Source: JBILVQ01 sp044370375 (lineage in GTDB: Bacteria; Bacteroidota; Bacteroidia; UBA4408). Taken from it: DNA of 14,509 nucleotides. Each line of letters begins with the position of its first letter. The stretch's first letter is position 1. The position numbers and the translations under genes are program-made. The stretch is taken from NCBI GenBank assembly GCA_044370375.1, contig JBILVQ010000061.1:1-14509 (forward strand), given 5' to 3'. The notes below the pieces were generated by a model. That model searched no databases, was not told the DNA's origin, and was given only the letters and a program-made list of their open reading frames with translations. Shown here one piece after another: positions 11,863 through 14,509 of this stretch.

Positions 11863-14509
11863 ATGTCAGCACCTAAATTATTTCTGCTCGATGCCTTTGC
11901 GTTAATTTATAGGGCTTATTTTGCCTTTGCCAGCAACCCTCGCGTTAATTCTAAAGGACTAAACACCTCGGCTGCATTTGGTTTTACCAACACCTTGCTT
12001 GAGGTTTTAGACAAAGAAAAACCTGATTTCATTGGCGTTGCTTTTGATACATCGGCCCCAACGTCAAGGCACGAAGCTTTTCCTGATTACAAGGCAAACC
12101 GCGATGCAATGCCCGAAGATTTAGCCTTGTCAATTCCCTACATCAAGAGATTCCTGGAGGCCATGCGCATTCCTATCATTGAACTAGATGGCTTTGAGGC
12201 TGACGACCTCATTGGGACCCTTGCCCATAAGGCCGCTGCTAAAGGATGGGAAACTTACATGATGACTCCGGATAAAGATTATGGTCAATTGGTAAGAGAT
12301 AATATTCACATTTACAAGCCCGCCCGCTTGGGGAATGGAGCCGAGAAAATTGGGGTGAAGGAAATTTGTGAAAAGTATAATATCAAACACCCCGATCAGG
12401 TTATTGATATTTTGGGATTGATGGGTGATAAAGTAGATAACATCCCGGGCGTGCCCGGTGTAGGCGAAAAAACCGCCATTCAATTGATTACAGATTTTGA
12501 TTCCATTGAAAATTTACTGAAAAACACCAATCAGCTGAAAGGAAAGCTGAAAGAAAAGATTGAACAAAATGCAGAGCAGGCATTGTTTTCGAAAACGCTT
12601 GCAACAATTATTTGTGATGCGCCCGTTGAAATTGAAGAGGATTTGTTAAAGTGCAAAGATCCTGATGCCGAGTTATTACAAAACCTTTTTCAGGAATTAG
12701 AATTTAGAAGGCTTGCCGATAAAATTTTAGGAAAGGATAATGCGGTAATTCCAGCCAAGACTGAATCAAAAAAGCAAACCGAAAATTCCAATCAGTATGA
12801 TATGTTCAGTGCTGCGGATTCAGGGGATGAGCATCAACCGCTGAATGTAAATCCTGAATCACTGAAAACAATAAAGGACATTGAACATCAGTATTTATTG
12901 GTTAGTAATCAGGATCAACTCCTTCAACTGGTCAATGAATTGAAACAACACAAGGAATTTTGTTTTGATACAGAAACCACATCGCTCAATATTTTTCAGG
13001 CAGAATTGCTTGGAATTTCCATTAGCATAAAGGCTCATCATGCCTGGTATATTCCTGTGGATGGGCAAGGCCTCCCCAAAGATTTGGTGTTGCAAGCCCT
13101 TCAACCTTTTTTACAAGCAGAAGATGTTCTTAAAATAGGACAGAATATTAAGTATGATTTATTGATGTTGAAAAAGGAAGGCATCGCCTTGCGCGGCCCC
13201 CTATTCGATACCATGCTCGCCCATTATGTTTTGCAACCGGATATGCGCCATAATATGGATGTGTTGTCAGAATCTTACCTTGGTTATTCTCCTGTTTCTA
13301 TCACATCGCTCATTGGCGCAAAGGGGAAAGGTCAGTTGAGCATGAAGGATGTTGACCTTGAAAGAATTGTTGATTATGCTGCCGAAGATGCAGATGTTAC
13401 TTTTCAACTAAAACAGAAATTCGCCCCCATGCTCGAAGAAACGGCAGCTTTGCAATTGGTAAATACCGTTGAAATGCCGCTGGTACCCGTATTGGCCGAT
13501 ATGGAATTTACCGGTGTTAAAATTGATACAGATGTTTTAAAATCTATTTCTGAAGAGTTGCAAAAAGATATTCTTCAAACCGAAGATCTGATTTTCGAGA
13601 CTTGTGGTGTAAAGTTTAATATTGCTTCTCCTCGCCAATTGGGTGAGGTGTTATTTGAACATTTAAAAATTGACGACAAAGCGAAGAAAACCAAAACGGG
13701 TCAATACGCAACAGGAGAGGAGGTACTTCAAAAACTGGCAGCAAAAAATCCGGTGGTGGAAATGATTTTAACTTACCGGGAGTTACAGAAATTGAAAAGC
13801 ACTTATGTTGATAGTTTGCCCCAATTGGTAGAACCAGTTACCGGAAAGGTTCATACGTCCTATAATCAGGCGGTAGCAGCAACCGGTCGTTTGAGCAGCC
13901 AGAATCCTAATTTGCAGAACATTCCTATCCGTACCGAAAGAGGCAGGGAAATCAGAAAAGCATTTATTCCTTCTTCTGCCGAACATTTGTTATTGTCTGC
14001 CGATTATAGTCAAATTGAACTTCGAATTATTGCTGCTCTTTCTGGAGAGGAGAATATGATGAATGACTTCAGCAAGGGTTTAGATATTCATATCAGTACC
14101 GCCTCGAAGGTTTATGCTGTTCCTATCGAAGAAGTAAGCAAAGAAATGAGGAGAAACGCCAAAATGGTCAACTTCGGGATTATTTATGGTATTTCGGCAT
14201 TTGGTTTATCAGAACGGCTTGGTATTCCCAGAAAGGAAGCCGCTTCCATCATTGATGCCTATTTTTTACAGTATCCGGCCATTAAAACGTATATGGATGG
14301 AAGCATAAATTTCGCGCGGCAAAATGGTTTTGTGGAAACAATTCTTGGTAGAAGAAGGTACCTTAAGGATATTCATTCAAGGAACGCGGTGGTAAGAGGT
14401 TTTGCCGAAAGAAATGCCATCAACGCCCCAATTCAGGGATCAGCGGCCGACCTAATCAAAGCTGCCATGATCCAAATCTTTAAGGCCTTTGAAGAAAAGA
14501 ACTTAAGGA
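11863..14509 (+). CDS. polA: DNA polymerase I, 3' end cut by the window
   Basis: The frame is open from ATG 11863 to the last base, giving 882 codons of an expected ~930. The protein fills gaps and removes RNA primers in replication and repair. The N-terminal 5' nuclease is intact (LFLLDAFALIYRAYFAF, FEADDLIGTLA, TPDKDYGQLV, GLMGDKVDNIPGVPGVGEKTA). The 3'-5' exonuclease looks active: D369 and E371 in DTETT, N428/D432 in QNIKYD, and Y505/D509 in YAAEDAD. The polymerase domain has motif A at about 712-719 (D714 in DYSQIELR) and motif B with R763, K767, F771 and Y775 in NFGIIYG. By alignment with E. coli Pol I, motif C (HDE) should lie just past the window edge. The start follows the gatC stop by one base. 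Confidence 0.98.
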   Translation, partial: MSAPKLFLLDAFALIYRAYFAFASNPRVNSKGLNTSAAFGFTNTLLEVLDKEKPDFIGVAFDTSAPTSRHEAFPDYKANRDAMPEDLALSIPYIKRFLEAMRIPIIELDGFEADDLIGTLAHKAAAKGWETYMMTPDKDYGQLVRDNIHIYKPARLGNGAEKIGVKEICEKYNIKHPDQVIDILGLMGDKVDNIPGVPGVGEKTAIQLITDFDSIENLLKNTNQLKGKLKEKIEQNAEQALFSKTLATIICDAPVEIEEDLLKCKDPDAELLQNLFQELEFRRLADKILGKDNAVIPAKTESKKQTENSNQYDMFSAADSGDEHQPLNVNPESLKTIKDIEHQYLLVSNQDQLLQLVNELKQHKEFCFDTETTSLNIFQAELLGISISIKAHHAWYIPVDGQGLPKDLVLQALQPFLQAEDVLKIGQNIKYDLLMLKKEGIALRGPLFDTMLAHYVLQPDMRHNMDVLSESYLGYSPVSITSLIGAKGKGQLSMKDVDLERIVDYAAEDADVTFQLKQKFAPMLEETAALQLVNTVEMPLVPVLADMEFTGVKIDTDVLKSISEELQKDILQTEDLIFETCGVKFNIASPRQLGEVLFEHLKIDDKAKKTKTGQYATGEEVLQKLAAKNPVVEMILTYRELQKLKSTYVDSLPQLVEPVTGKVHTSYNQAVAATGRLSSQNPNLQNIPIRTERGREIRKAFIPSSAEHLLLSADYSQIELRIIAALSGEENMMNDFSKGLDIHISTASKVYAVPIEEVSKEMRRNAKMVNFGIIYGISAFGLSERLGIPRKEAASIIDAYFLQYPAIKTYMDGSINFARQNGFVETILGRRRYLKDIHSRNAVVRGFAERNAINAPIQGSAADLIKAAMIQIFKAFEEKNLR

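Noticed and set aside
1..14509. CRISPR arrays, tRNA or rRNA genes, insertion sequences, prophage or defence genes
   Set aside because: No regularly spaced repeats, cloverleaf sequences, transposase or integrase motifs or defence domains were found on either strand.
11863..14509. polA as an unusual or damaged polymerase
   Set aside because: All 5' nuclease, proofreading and polymerase motifs up to the edge are intact. The missing motif C is due only to the end of the window.

Overview
The window looks like an ordinary chromosomal segment of a Bacteroidota bacterium with roughly 40% GC. Several signs support this. One protein carries a type IX secretion (T9SS) C-terminal sorting domain. A PorE-like protein combines TPRs, a beta-propeller and an OmpA-like domain. 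Several genes are preceded by matches to the Bacteroidota sigma-A -7 element TAnnTTTG, and Shine-Dalgarno sequences are scarce. I see no tRNA, rRNA, CRISPR array, insertion sequence or prophage, and no gene-free stretch over 300 bases.

Layout: (1) 1-768, the 3' part of an Omp85/BamA-TamA-type outer-membrane barrel gene. (2) 866-1744, NAD kinase (nadK). (3) 1794-5304, a TolC-family outer-membrane channel, a MacA/HlyD-type adaptor and tsaB (tRNA t6A synthesis). These are joined by start/stop overlaps, and no inner-membrane pump gene is present. (4) 5380-8626, a four-gene surface/envelope cluster: a lamin-tail-domain (LTD) lipoprotein, an SdiA-regulated-type beta-propeller protein, an OprP/OprO-like porin, and a second LTD protein with a T9SS sorting tail. 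(5) 8631-10577 on the minus strand, a PorE-like protein convergent with the LTD cluster, with only 4 bases between the stop codons. (6) 10826 to the window end, a tight plus-strand run plsC-gatC-polA, in which polA is cut by the window edge just before its motif C.

Functionally the window mixes housekeeping genes (NADP synthesis, t6A modification, phospholipid synthesis, amidotransferase, DNA polymerase I) with envelope functions (barrel assembly or translocation, efflux, porin, T9SS cargo and a probable T9SS-associated periplasmic protein). The least explained part is the LTD-propeller-porin-LTD cluster. Its two LTD proteins are recognisable paralogues routed to different places. Its 75-base upstream gap is packed with palindromes, including an inverted repeat that covers the first start codon. 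No clearly new defence or mobile system is visible.
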